DNA of 64,000 nucleotides from Leishmania donovani (Eukaryota > Euglenozoa > Kinetoplastea > Trypanosomatida > Trypanosomatidae), in the NCBI RefSeq assembly GCF_000227135.1, contig NC_018236.1, forward strand, positions 205,523 through 269,522, written 5' to 3'. A program made the translations under genes and the position numbers. The number at the start of each line of letters is the position of its first letter. The stretch's first letter is position 1. The notes beneath the pieces are model-generated. The model was not told the DNA's origin, did no database searches, and saw nothing but the letters and a program-made list of their open reading frames with translations. This document shows, in pieces, positions 1 through 10,000 of this stretch.

Positions 1-631
1 GCGCTTTTCTTTTCTTTATAGGTTTCTCTCTCTGCACACCCCTCACTCACACGCGCCAGACGGAGGTGCCCAACCATGCTGCTCGCTCACCTCCTTCACT
101 TTCTCTCCCTCGTTGCGGCGTTCGTCCGAACGTGTGCTGGTGCTTGAGTGTGCGGCTCTGTCTTGTACCGCGTGCTTGGCGGAAAAGAACATGAGAGTGG
201 TGCGCCAGAGCCTCTCCGAGAGTGAGTGATAGTGGGGGTGCCGGTGCACGTTCTCCATGCCGCACTTGCAGAGCCCTCCTCTCCGTCTGGGGAAGGCAAA
301 GAACTCGAATCACTAACGCGTATACGCAGCATAACTCGGCAAGTGGACGTCGCTCAAGCCAACGGATCATCTTACTGTCTGAGCTTTTTCCGTCTCCGTG
401 CCTATGCATGCGGCCATAGCAGCTCCGCCGGTGGTGTGCTGCTGTTCCCGTTACTACCACTGCGGCACACGAGCACACAACCATAGTGTCTCCGTCTGCT
501 TTGTGTGGTTCATGCTGCCGCACTGCAACCCCTCCGTCCGCACACACACGCACACGCACGCACGCATACGCCCCTGCCCCTCAGCCCCCTCCTCCCCACC
601 CCTAATCCCTTTTGGGAGGAGAGACCTGATG

Positions 632-871
632 TTCTTCTCCTGCCCAACGCGTCCGTTATCCTGCCATCGAATAGGAGCGCAACCGCCACTCGACCCTCCC
701 CCTCCCCCCTCCCACCGCACCCACGGGGCCTGCCGCAGCACAAGGCACCAACTCAGTGACCTGAGCGCGTCCCCTGCCTCAACCCGTGCCCCCCACCAGA
801 GGGGAGACTCGGCACTGGCAGGGGATAGGGTGTGGGTGTCTGGCCTCCTCCTCCCTCCCCCCAGACAGAGG
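632..871 (-). mobile_element. Dispersed SIDER-like repeat, copy A
   Basis: About 215 bp, from the conserved 'cccaacgcgtccg' end to the 'gtctggcctcctcctcc' end, match the copies at 18029, 25344 and 35888 with no difference that I could find by eye. In the opposite orientation the element ends in 'ggcaggagaagaa', an A-rich tail, so I take the retroposon sense as the minus strand here. Leishmania genomes carry SIDER retroposons, often in 3' UTRs; assigning this repeat to SIDER is inference, because it is shorter and more uniform than typical SIDERs. The 'cagaggg' beyond position 860 may be a degraded continuation. Confidence 0.6.
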
Positions 872-1865
872 GTGGGGGTGCGCTGGGCCCTGAGATACCA
901 CGCACGAAGGCGTCCCCTCGTCATCGGGGAGAGTAATTTCAGTCGAGAATGCAGAAGGGCATGCAAGGTGTATCCGCATGGTGTGGAAGCGGGCGGCAGA
1001 CGAGTGTGCGGCTGCCGCTGCGGCGGACGCTCCTCAGCCCCCCGCACGCTCAGTGGGCCCCCTCCAATACTCCTCCCCCCTTTACCTCTGTATTCCTCTT
1101 TCGCTACTCTTCTGCTTTATGCGTGTCAGACCAGCCGGCACTCACGCCTAACTACACAGCCGTTTCGGTGGTATCGTGGGAGGTGCTTGTGTTGTGCCAC
1201 TGCGACACAGGCAGAGGCGCGGACACCGCACGCACTCCACCTCACCCTCACTCACGCAAGCACGCACGTTCGTCAGGAGTCTTGCTCTACCCCTCCCTCG
1301 CTTCATCTCTCGCGCCGGCGCAGGAAAGGAAGCGTATAGGCACACGCACGCACACAACGACACGCCCGACGTCGTCCACTCCCGTTTTTGAGAGACGACG
1401 AGGTTTCGCTTCGGGTGGTCATCAAATTTGTCTGGGGAGAGGAGGAGAGCGGTTTGCTCAAACACGACGGCGCAACCGCCACCCACTCACCACCGACACC
1501 ACCCTTCCCTTGCTCGCTCCGTAGCTCTCCTGTGTTCAGCCCTCTTCTCTCCTTCCACACCACGATCACTTCACATGCTGGTATCGGTCGCGCAGTGGTG
1601 CGTCCCCTGCTGCCTGCGTTCCACCTCTCCTGTGTTTGGGCATTACAACGCCGGGTCGACGTGCGTGACAGCTGTGCGGTCGCATTATCTCCCCCCCCCC
1701 TCTCTCTCCCTTTCTGCACTGAAGGGTGCGCGCTTGATCGCCTTGCCTTCTCTTTGTGTGCGTGTGCGTGAGCCGCCGAGATCGAACAGTTTTTTTTTTT
1801 TTGGTCGAGAGGGCGGGTGGGGCGGGTCTGTGTGAGGGACGGAACGGACACGGACGGCGCTCATC

Positions 1866-1891
1866 GCCCTCTCCGCTCTCTTCATTGACAG
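1866..1891 (+). promoter_or_regulatory. Predicted spliced-leader acceptor for the channel gene
   Basis: A pyrimidine-rich stretch at 1866-1888 is followed by AG at 1890-1891, 27 nt before the ATG at 1919. In trypanosomatids trans-splicing uses the AG after a polypyrimidine tract. The 13-T run at 1790-1802 followed by AG near 1808-1811 is an alternative. Confidence 0.35.
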
Positions 1892-1918
1892 CACCGTCGG
1901 CGTCTCTCTTTGTTGAGG

Positions 1919-4153
1919 ATGCTGCGCAGTGTCTCGTTGGCGCCGCAGCAGCGGGCGGCTAAGGACCTGCAAGACCTCCCCACCGAGCTGAAGAACTCTC
2001 TCCTCGGTGTGCCACTCTTCCATGTTCCTACAGGCTACGGGTCGACCGGCGGCAGCGGCGCCAACTCGGCGCAGGTATCGTCGCCGCTTCTGTCGGGTGA
2101 GGTGTTGCAAGCGCAGAACCTCTTTTCGAGAGGGCCTTCCCCGTCCTCGCTCATGTCGCGAGTGTTTCGCTCGGCGAAGCCCCGCTACAGCACCGGCCTC
2201 ACGGGGCAGGTGCCGGTCTTTGACTACAACGGCAGACTCACAACGCGCCAGGTCGGCGTCCACACCTTTCGTTTTCGCAGTCTGTCCCTCTTCTACTTTC
2301 TTCGCTCGCAGCCGTGGACGGTGCTGATCACGTACTCCGTCGTCCTCTACCTCATCATTGTGCTGCTCATCACAGCCGCCTACTACGCGTGGGGGGTGGA
2401 GTGCGGGGCGGCGATGAACGCGGTGTCTGCCATCTACTTCACGGTCGTGAGTCTGGCGGCGAACGGCGGGTACATGGGCGAGGACGGAGACACGATGACC
2501 GACGCCACTCACATGTGCTACCGCGGTCGCACCGCAATCGTGATGGTGTGCTCATACGTGAACATCCTGTTTGTCGGCCTCGTCGCAGCCCTCGTGGTCA
2601 GCAAGGCCGAGTACACGGGCAAGCTCGGCCACCGCGTCGTCTTCAGCGACTTCTGCACACTGGCAACCGTCCCGGGCCGGGTGGATCAGTGGCGGCTAGT
2701 GTTTCGAGTAGCCAACGTGGACAACCACATTCCACTGGCTCGCGGCAAGCTGCGCCTGTTCTGCGTTACGGCAGAGCCCCTCAAAGAGTGCCACATACAT
2801 CAGCAGCAGCTTCAGGCGCTCCGGCACTCGCGTTCCGTGAAAAAACTCGCGGGATCGACGTGGAGCGGCACTCATCAGCTCTTGCCAGGGGTGGAGTTCG
2901 ACGGAGGGGGCGGCGGGCGGCAGCCGCAGCGGACAGCGCCGCCGCCGGCGGAGGCAGATGAGAATCTTCACACTGCCAAGGCAAAGAAACGACACGCGAA
3001 GGTCCATAGTCGTCTACGCAGCGCGCCGGCCCCGCCGGCGCCACACGACTCCGCTGAGAGCGGCAGCAGAGAGGATAGAAGCGGGTTGACCCGGGCGCAG
3101 CGGCACCACCAGCGGCGAAAGCAGCGGGATCGACAGCTGCACAAGAGCGGCAGTGGTGGCCATACAGACGAGGCAGACAGTCCACGACGCCATCGCGGGC
3201 AGCGCAGTGAAGGCTCTCTCAATCCCCAGAAAAGTCACGGCATGCCGTCCACAGAAAGCAGGGGGCACCGGAGCGCCTCGAGCGGCCCCAGCAGGTCGTC
3301 GTCGACTGCGTCGTCTGGCTCTGACGATTCCACGCTGAGCACCTCCGCTGCCTCGTCCCGCTTCCTGTCGGCCTCGTCGTCTGCGAAAGCCACCTCCTCC
3401 ACGCGCACAAGACGCAAGGCGGTCAGCAGAGCGAAGGCACCGTCGCCGAAGTCGCAAAGCAGCTCAGCGGCGGACAACGCGGACGTGGACAAGGCGAACT
3501 CGTCCGTGAGCAGCCAGGAGGGCAGCTGCCTCTACGCAGCCTCCCTGTTCACGGAGGTAGGAAATGAGCCCAGCGTCGCCTTTGCCGGCAAGCGATCTCC
3601 GTTCCCCACTGGCATTCCTGAGCCCGCTGTCTCGGTCCCCATTCTAAGCCGCTCTCCCAACGAAGATGCCGGCAAGACGATGGAGCGGGTGCATCTGTGC
3701 GTTCATGAGATGCGCTGGACCTGCGCCGGGGAGACTTACCTCGACCGCGGTGAACGCGGGCAGCTCTCTCTGTGGTATCCGGCCGACATCATTCACATCA
3801 TCGACGAGCGCAGTCCGCTGCGCCCCTTCCTGGAGCTGCCACACGTCGCGGCGTCGCTCGGTAGCGGCGGCGCCTCTGCCGACGCTCTGTCCGGATTCCC
3901 GTCTCGCGCGGACCTGGTGCGGCAACACTTCCAGATTGTGGCCGTCTTTGATGCGACCGAGATGGAGACCGGCTCGGCCATTACAACGAAGCGCACCTAC
4001 ACAAATGAGGACATTGTAGCCCACTACAAGTTCTCTGACCGCCTGGTGCACGTGCACCCGGAGAGCAGCGAGGTGTTGCTGGACTTCCACTACTTCAACG
4101 CCTTGCTGCCGGTGAACCTCGTCGAGCCCTCCACGACGGAGTCGGACATGTAA
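1919..4153 (+). CDS. Inward-rectifier (Kir-type) potassium channel, putative
   Basis: 744 aa from ATG 1919; an upstream in-frame TTG at 1910 is not used. The protein has the two-helix Kir layout: TM1 about residues 133-158, a pore loop around 171-187, TM2 about 203-232, then a cytoplasmic domain. The stretch with 'VVFSDF' and 'LVFRVANVDN' matches the Kir 'LLFSHNAV...LMFRVGNLRN' segment. The C-terminal 'FQIVAVFDATEMETG' and following 'TKRTYT' match the Kir 'EIVVILEGTVEATG...ARTSY' segment. Between these two halves of the cytoplasmic domain sits an insertion of about 300 residues rich in Ser, Ala, Arg and Lys. The pore filter reads A-N-G-G-Y-M-G instead of T-I-G-Y-G, so ion selectivity is uncertain. 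Expected role: a plasma- or organelle-membrane cation channel. Family assignment is strong, transport property is inference. Confidence 0.85.
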   Translation: MLRSVSLAPQQRAAKDLQDLPTELKNSLLGVPLFHVPTGYGSTGGSGANSAQVSSPLLSGEVLQAQNLFSRGPSPSSLMSRVFRSAKPRYSTGLTGQVPVFDYNGRLTTRQVGVHTFRFRSLSLFYFLRSQPWTVLITYSVVLYLIIVLLITAAYYAWGVECGAAMNAVSAIYFTVVSLAANGGYMGEDGDTMTDATHMCYRGRTAIVMVCSYVNILFVGLVAALVVSKAEYTGKLGHRVVFSDFCTLATVPGRVDQWRLVFRVANVDNHIPLARGKLRLFCVTAEPLKECHIHQQQLQALRHSRSVKKLAGSTWSGTHQLLPGVEFDGGGGGRQPQRTAPPPAEADENLHTAKAKKRHAKVHSRLRSAPAPPAPHDSAESGSREDRSGLTRAQRHHQRRKQRDRQLHKSGSGGHTDEADSPRRHRGQRSEGSLNPQKSHGMPSTESRGHRSASSGPSRSSSTASSGSDDSTLSTSAASSRFLSASSSAKATSSTRTRRKAVSRAKAPSPKSQSSSAADNADVDKANSSVSSQEGSCLYAASLFTEVGNEPSVAFAGKRSPFPTGIPEPAVSVPILSRSPNEDAGKTMERVHLCVHEMRWTCAGETYLDRGERGQLSLWYPADIIHIIDERSPLRPFLELPHVAASLGSGGASADALSGFPSRADLVRQHFQIVAVFDATEMETGSAITTKRTYTNEDIVAHYKFSDRLVHVHPESSEVLLDFHYFNALLPVNLVEPSTTESDM

Positions 4154-4280
4154 GGAAAGGCAACAAGGCCTTCTAGTTGCTGGCAGAGTAATGGAAACAG
4201 AGAATGGCGAGATGCCATGCACGCACACAAGCGCGGGGGCGCATGCGAATGTGTCCGCATCGTCTCTGCAGACGTGTGCG

Positions 4281-4315
<35 letters not shown>

Positions 4316-5070
4316 CAGTGACGTTGCGGGTACGTGATCACCTCTGCCTTTGGTCTCTTCTTCAGCCTCCTCGTGATGGGTGTTGGCGGTCGTGGCATCC
4401 GCCACACGGGCACACACACCCCAAACCCACCCACACACACACACACACGTATGCCAATGCGAGTGACAAGAAGAGAGGAAGCTATCGATGAGAGCGCAGC
4501 GGCGAAGGCAAATTATAGCGGCCGAAGATTGCGGCGGACCCATCATGGTCGAGCGTCTCTCACCGTCTCCTCTTATATATCTCTTGCATGTTTGTACGTG
4601 CACATCTAAGATTCGATGGAAGGGCACGAGAAACAGACAGAGAGGGAGGTGGGGTAGGGTGGTGACTACATGCAGTGATGGTTGGCGTGTCCTTTGCCCT
4701 TTCTATGGGAAGGGGGTGTCTCGGCGTCCCCAAACTCCCAAACTCCCAGCCCCCCCCCTCCGCATTCGCCCTGCATCTACCGTTATCGTCTGCCCTATCC
4801 CCCCCCCTCCTTCCCTCCCTCCCCCCTCTCTATGTGTGTGTGGGTGTGTCTTCTCTCGCGCCCATATGTACCACCACGATCTCTTAGGAGCGTCGCGCAT
4901 CGCCTCGTGATTGAAAAAGGCCATCGGAAGCCGTCAAGGTCGTCTTTGTTGTTGCCTTTGCGAGGAAAGTGTGGGGGAGGAGGAGGGCATCTCCGTCGTA
5001 CTCATCCCAGACGAAGAGCGGGCGGAGACACACGAACGAGGAACGACGGCGGACAGGTTGGTGGGTGCAT
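4154..5070. other. Spacer between channel and acyltransferase-like genes
   Basis: Contains (TG)n at 4284-4312, (CA)n at 4431-4448, and a strong C/T tract at 4797-4835 followed by AG near 4889, which is a likely trans-splice acceptor for the next gene. No ATG occurs between that AG and the ATG at 5071. No gene is seen. Confidence 0.6.
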
Positions 5071-6306
5071 ATGGAGAAGTTCCGCCACTTCGGTGATGCC
5101 GCGACGGGCATACATCCCTTCACCTTCGTGATGGCCCCGACCGCCGCCGGTCGAATCGGCTCCATCTGCATGTTTCCCGCACGTCTTCTCTTGAGTGCCG
5201 TGTTTGCACTTCTCCTGCTCGTGACAGACACGCTGCTATGGCTTTTCTACGTCGCCTATCTCGGCCTGCTCGGTCGCCTCCTCCTGGCGCCGCTGCAGCG
5301 AGCGTGGTTGCGTGGTCTACTCTTCTCCATCGGCAACATCCTTCCACAGCAGCCAGCGGCAATGGTGAAGCCTCAGCAACAGGGGCGTGAGGCGAGTGGT
5401 TCCTCCCGTGCAGCCCGCGCGGGTGACCTCGTTGTGTGCAACCTGCAGTCTGTGTGGGATGCCTTGGTGCTCGAGGTGATGCTAGCGCAGCCGTACCACG
5501 CCATTTGCTTCCCAGATGCGACGATGGCGGGAGAAGACGGTTCCGCATCGTCAGCAGAGGCAGCTGCAGCGCCTGGTCTGCGCGTCTTCTGGCCTGGACC
5601 CACGCAGCGCTGGCGAGTGTGGGCCTACACCCGCCGCACCAGCTCCCTCGCCTTTCTCAGGGCGCAGCAGCCGGACAGCGCCGAACAGCAGGCCATCCGA
5701 AAGAAGACGGAAGTGACGGAGCTGCCGCTCTACCGTGTGCAGAAAGCAGCAGCGCTTTCCGGGGTGCCTGTGTGGTGGTTCGGCGAGGGCACGTGTAGCA
5801 ATGGGCGTGGACTGCTGCTCATGCCGGCGGTAACGTGCGCATCTGCCGTGCCCTCCGACGCATCGGCAGGGTGCGTGGTGCACCTCGCCACGATCCAGTA
5901 CGACTCGCCCGCCATGCAGAACGTGCTTGGCAGTGATAATGAAAGCTTCTTCGCGGCGCTCTTCCGCACTGGGTTGCTTCTGTACGGCAGCACGGCGCCG
6001 GCCTGGACAAGCCCCCTCTTCCCTACCGCTGAGGTGACGTACCGCAGCACGCGTCTTGCGCGCGCCACACCGTCAACGGCGACAGATAGCAAATCTGCCG
6101 CATCGAGGTGCCACTGGACGCTGTCCGCGCCGGCGCTGCTGGAGCTGCGCAACGCCATGTGTCAGCGAGGGCAGGCGCTGGTCGTGAGCGGCAGCGTTGC
6201 TGGCGTGCGCCGCCAGCCGGTGTCGGTCGGCGTGAAGGAGAAGAAGGGCTTCATAGAGGCGTACAGGGCTATGCTGGACAGCAAAAAGGCATCGCCGTCT
6301 GCGTGA
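5071..6306 (+). CDS. PlsC/LPLAT-type acyltransferase-like protein lacking the catalytic His
   Basis: 411 aa from ATG 5071, the first ATG after the likely splice acceptor near 4889; ATG 5131 is an alternative giving 391 aa. The N-terminus has a strong hydrophobic segment (about residues 34-75), so it is probably membrane bound. Residues 124-130 read N-L-Q-S-V-W-D, which aligns with the N-H-x-S-x-x-D motif of lysophospholipid acyltransferases, but the catalytic His is Leu. Residues 237-245 read F-G-E-G-T-C-S-N-G, matching the substrate-binding 'FPEGTxxNG' motif with Pro changed to Gly. A Gly/Ser/Ala-rich loop lies between them. Family members acylate lysophospholipids or glycerol-phosphate at the ER. 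With the His lost, this one may be inactive or use another residue. Fold assignment is moderate. Confidence 0.65.
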   Translation: MEKFRHFGDAATGIHPFTFVMAPTAAGRIGSICMFPARLLLSAVFALLLLVTDTLLWLFYVAYLGLLGRLLLAPLQRAWLRGLLFSIGNILPQQPAAMVKPQQQGREASGSSRAARAGDLVVCNLQSVWDALVLEVMLAQPYHAICFPDATMAGEDGSASSAEAAAAPGLRVFWPGPTQRWRVWAYTRRTSSLAFLRAQQPDSAEQQAIRKKTEVTELPLYRVQKAAALSGVPVWWFGEGTCSNGRGLLLMPAVTCASAVPSDASAGCVVHLATIQYDSPAMQNVLGSDNESFFAALFRTGLLLYGSTAPAWTSPLFPTAEVTYRSTRLARATPSTATDSKSAASRCHWTLSAPALLELRNAMCQRGQALVVSGSVAGVRRQPVSVGVKEKKGFIEAYRAMLDSKKASPSA

Positions 6307-7060
6307 AGCGCGAGAGTGTGACGATGAATGCGTGCCAGGGTCGGCACGCACGTCCACGCGCATCATGAGCAGGTGCCGTGCACGACTAGTACGAACTGAC
6401 AGATTGGTTGCGCTTGGGCGGCATGGTCGCAGCAACACAAAGGTGGCTGCGCTAGCACACGCACACGCGCTACGAAACAACGCGCTCTCGGCTCTATCTG
6501 CCTCTCCCCCTTGGGGGGAGGGGGGACGAGTCGGCGCTCTGGAGCATGCCCGAGGTGATCCAGGTGATGAGCGCCAAGCGGTGTGACGCACACACACACG
6601 CACGTGCATGCATAGTTTTCTTTTTTGCGCCATCGGCTGCTGCCATGTTTGATGTGCGCGCGCTCGTCTCCCTCCTTCCCGTGTACACCATCACCACCTC
6701 CCATCATCATGTATGTGTCACCACCGCCTCCCCTCCTCCGTTTGCCCTCGGCGCATACCATCCTCACCCACTTAGCCGACGAGGCCCACCAACCCCACGC
6801 CGTGGTGCGCGCGTGTGTGCGTCTGTACGCGTGTGCGCATTGGAGATTTGTGCCGGGGGCACGTCTCTCCGTGTCTCCCCTCCCCTCATCACACAAGCAC
6901 ACACATACACACCTCCTCCCTTCCCGCCTCTGCCACCGCGGTAGTTTGATCATCATCGCTGTCGGAGGAGAGAGGGGCACCCGCGCACCTCTGTGCCCAC
7001 CTGTGCCGGCTGCGCGACCGTACGTGCGTCTCTTGGCCCTCGCCTCCACCCTCTTTCACC
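6307..7060. other. Spacer with predicted splice acceptor
   Basis: C/T- and CA-rich sequence without a convincing gene. A pyrimidine tract at about 6911-6936 is followed by AG at 6943-6944, a plausible trans-splice acceptor that would give the next gene a 5' UTR of about 116 nt. Confidence 0.5.
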
Positions 7061-10000
7061 ATGGAGGACGATTTATCTCCCGCGCCACCCATCGCCTCCT
7101 CGCTGCCACTGCAGCTGCTTCGGGGTTTAGGGAGCACCGAGGGTGCGAGCAGCGGGCAGGAGAACGTCGCTAGCGTCCCTTCCACGGGCGCCGGCGCCCA
7201 TGCAACCGCCGCCCCCACTCGGCTACGGCGCCGAAAACTCAGCCGCCCCTCGCCTCCACCGCCGCTTAGCAGTCTCGCTCTCTCGACTCAGAAGACAAAC
7301 TTGCGGACGGCTGCTGCCCGCCTGACATCGGCGTCCCTCTTTCCCGAGGCGCACAGTGCAGTCGCACCCGCTTCCCCTCGACCTCTGCTGACATCATCGA
7401 AGTCCGTTGCACCGCCCGCGCCAGTCAACGATGGCGCAGATGCAGAGGCGCCGCAAGCCCCATCACTTTTTCGCTGGCACAGCAGCAGCGGCGGCGACGC
7501 CTTACCGTCGCCGCCCACCGCCGGCGCGCGCGTGCTGCCGTGGTGGAAGCGCATCCTCGTTGACGCCGCCTACCGTCAGCGGCTCATGCAGCTCAGCACA
7601 GAGGGCTATCACGAAGAGTTGCGGCTGTTGCGCGAAAAGCCGGAGCTGCTGTCCTCTGGAGCAGAGATGGAGGTGCGGAAGGTATGGAGAGAGCGACTCT
7701 GGATGGACGACGAACTGGAAAAGGCGGAGCTGCGTCCATCCACGAGCGACGTTGTGCACCGACAAGAGGCGCACGGCGCGGCCGGCGGAATCGCAGCCCT
7801 CTCCTCGCCCTTTGCACCGTACCACGTCGGCACGGCCGAGCACGCCGCGCGGCAGCGGCAAGCGGCAGCGCCGATGATGGAAGAGGTGGACGAAGTGGTT
7901 GTCATGGCGCAGCATGTCGTCTTCCGTGTTGGGCACGACGAAATCGCGTCGCACTTCTCGGCGAAGCACCCCAACTCCATAATCGATGCCTCTGCCTTGG
8001 CGAGCGTGCAGCACGTTGAACTCGGTGCCATGCCTCCGGCCAAGCACATGCGAGAGCAGCAGCAGCAGCAGCAGGAGCGCGCCGTCAAGCAGCACCTCGC
8101 CTCCCTCCGCCGCTTTTCGCTCGACACCCCGTACGAGCTGAAGGAGTGCCTTGCTCGCGACATTGTCGCCGGCCGCGTCGATGTGCCGATGCAGACCGCC
8201 ATCACGGATGCCGTGATGGACGAGCAGCAGTGCTCTCTCCCCACCACGCGACGGCCTTTATCACCGGACCTGTGTGTGTTTCCCTCTCCACGGACCGAAA
8301 AGAGCAGCGCGGCCGCGCGCCGGAGGCGACAGCACGATGACGACCTGCCCGCACCAGCAGCTCTGATCATGTGGCAGCTGCCGCTGCGCAAGCCGAAGAT
8401 GCCAACGACGCCGCTATGGCAGCGCCCCTGGCTGCCGCCGGGTGCGTGGGCCGTCGAGATGGCGCACTGCGATGTGACACGTGCAGAGGCCCTGATTCGC
8501 GCCTCCGCCGTCCGCGACCCGCTCGCCGTGGAAAAGCGGACGGCGGCCATCAAAGACAGTATAGAAGTGCCAAGGCACCACCAAGGCAGACCCAGATCTA
8601 CGGGCGTGACGACGGCAGCCACTGACGGCGAGCAGCACCGCCACAACGTTCGGGTTCGCAGGCAAGAAGCCGCAGTGGCGTGCACAGATGGCACGGAGAA
8701 CCTGTACGGGCTCCAGTACGTCTGGCGGTCACCTCTGCCACCGGGAGGGTTCATTCGCGTCTCTCCTGATCCGCGCATTGCCATGTGGCCCGACTCGGAG
8801 GACGAGGACAGCGACGATGGCGCACTTGACAAAATGGAAAAGTACGACAACTCGCAGGCACGTGGGGTGCACGCGGGCGATGGTGGTGGTATCCGTGAAG
8901 GCGTTCGCCGCAGCATCTCCAAAGTCTCGACGGGCACCTCTCAGCACCATGGCCGCCAAGCGCAGATGCGCCGCCTCGCACGCTGTGTCAACCGCCGAAC
9001 GCACAAGTTGCGCTGGCTACACAGCATTGGCCGCCGTCATGTGTGCTACAAGGATCTGGCCCTCTCCGACTCAGACAACTCAACAGGCGCCGCCTCGGCA
9101 TCGTCTTCCTCCTCGTCACAGTGCACGTCACCGACAGTTTCGGCGCTGCGCGACATTCATGTTGCAGTCGAGGTCAAGAAAGCAAGTAAGAGGGCGGCGC
9201 GTCTGCCGCTGCTCCATGGCAACGGCAAAGCCCGTCGACGCCAGCGGCGGAGGCAGGAAGGCGTCGACGACACCTCGCGAGGGCCGCGACCCGTGTACGA
9301 CGGCGTGTTGAACATCAACATCTACGCCGAGATTGTCGACAGCCAATGTCGGAACGCCAGCGTTGTTGGCACGTCGCCTCTGCGAGCGAAGTCACAACAA
9401 CACGGCCAGCAGGCGAGCAATGCAGCCACGACGACGCGCCGCTTCCTCGGGTGCTACCGGCAGAGTCGCCTGCTCATTCACTTCAAGCTGTACTGCCGGG
9501 CGTTGTACGAGGAGCAACGGGTGCGCCGCGGCGGTGCTGGCACTCACGTAATTGGACGTGCCGGCGGAAGCGCGCCAGAGTACACGCCGGCAACGGAAGG
9601 ACTGCTTGCCGGGGTGCCGGCCATCCCGCACCCGGTGCTGAAGCTGCAAGAGCACGCGCCGTCACTGCGTAAGTCCTACGCCCATCGCATCCCCGTTGCG
9701 TCGACCATGAGCGGCTGTCGCTGCTGGGAAGGTCTGTACCCGGCCCTCGGCACCAATCTGGCCACTCCGGTTCAACGGGCGTGGCGGCAGCTGCAGCGGT
9801 CCAGCCTGGTTCGTCAGGCCCTGCGCGACATCTATGACGAGCTTCCACATGACAAGGAGGGCCTCCTGGACAAGCGGACGTTCGTGCTGTTTGTGCTGCA
9901 GCTGCTCGAGCTCTTCTTTCCCACCCGCCTCCCCGCGGCGGCCCACATCGCCATCGCGGAGGAAGAATGGGTGTACCGCGGCACGACGGAGCACGTTGGG

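Larger units (their letters stand above)
1..1918. other. Spacer upstream of the first gene
   Basis: No convincing coding region is seen; the open frames here (for example 398-1339) are low-complexity and cross a dispersed repeat. The region holds the SIDER-like repeat copy at 632-871, many C/T-rich and CA-rich tracts, a C-run near 1690 and a 13-T run at 1790-1802. Its left part is probably the 3' UTR of a gene outside the window and its right part the 5' region of the channel gene. Confidence 0.6.

Noticed and set aside
597..612. Telomere-like 'ccctaa' motif
   Set aside because: A single hexamer, not an array.
398..1339. Open frame of 313 codons on +
   Set aside because: Runs through the dispersed repeat and CA/CT-rich DNA; composition is Cys/His/Pro/Ser low complexity with no domain. 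The same peptide appears wherever the repeat occurs, in either orientation.
7609..8937. Long minus-strand open frame (442 codons) opposite the giant gene
   Set aside because: Shadow of a GC-rich coding strand; Ser/Cys/Arg-rich with no domain, and no other gene lies on the minus strand.
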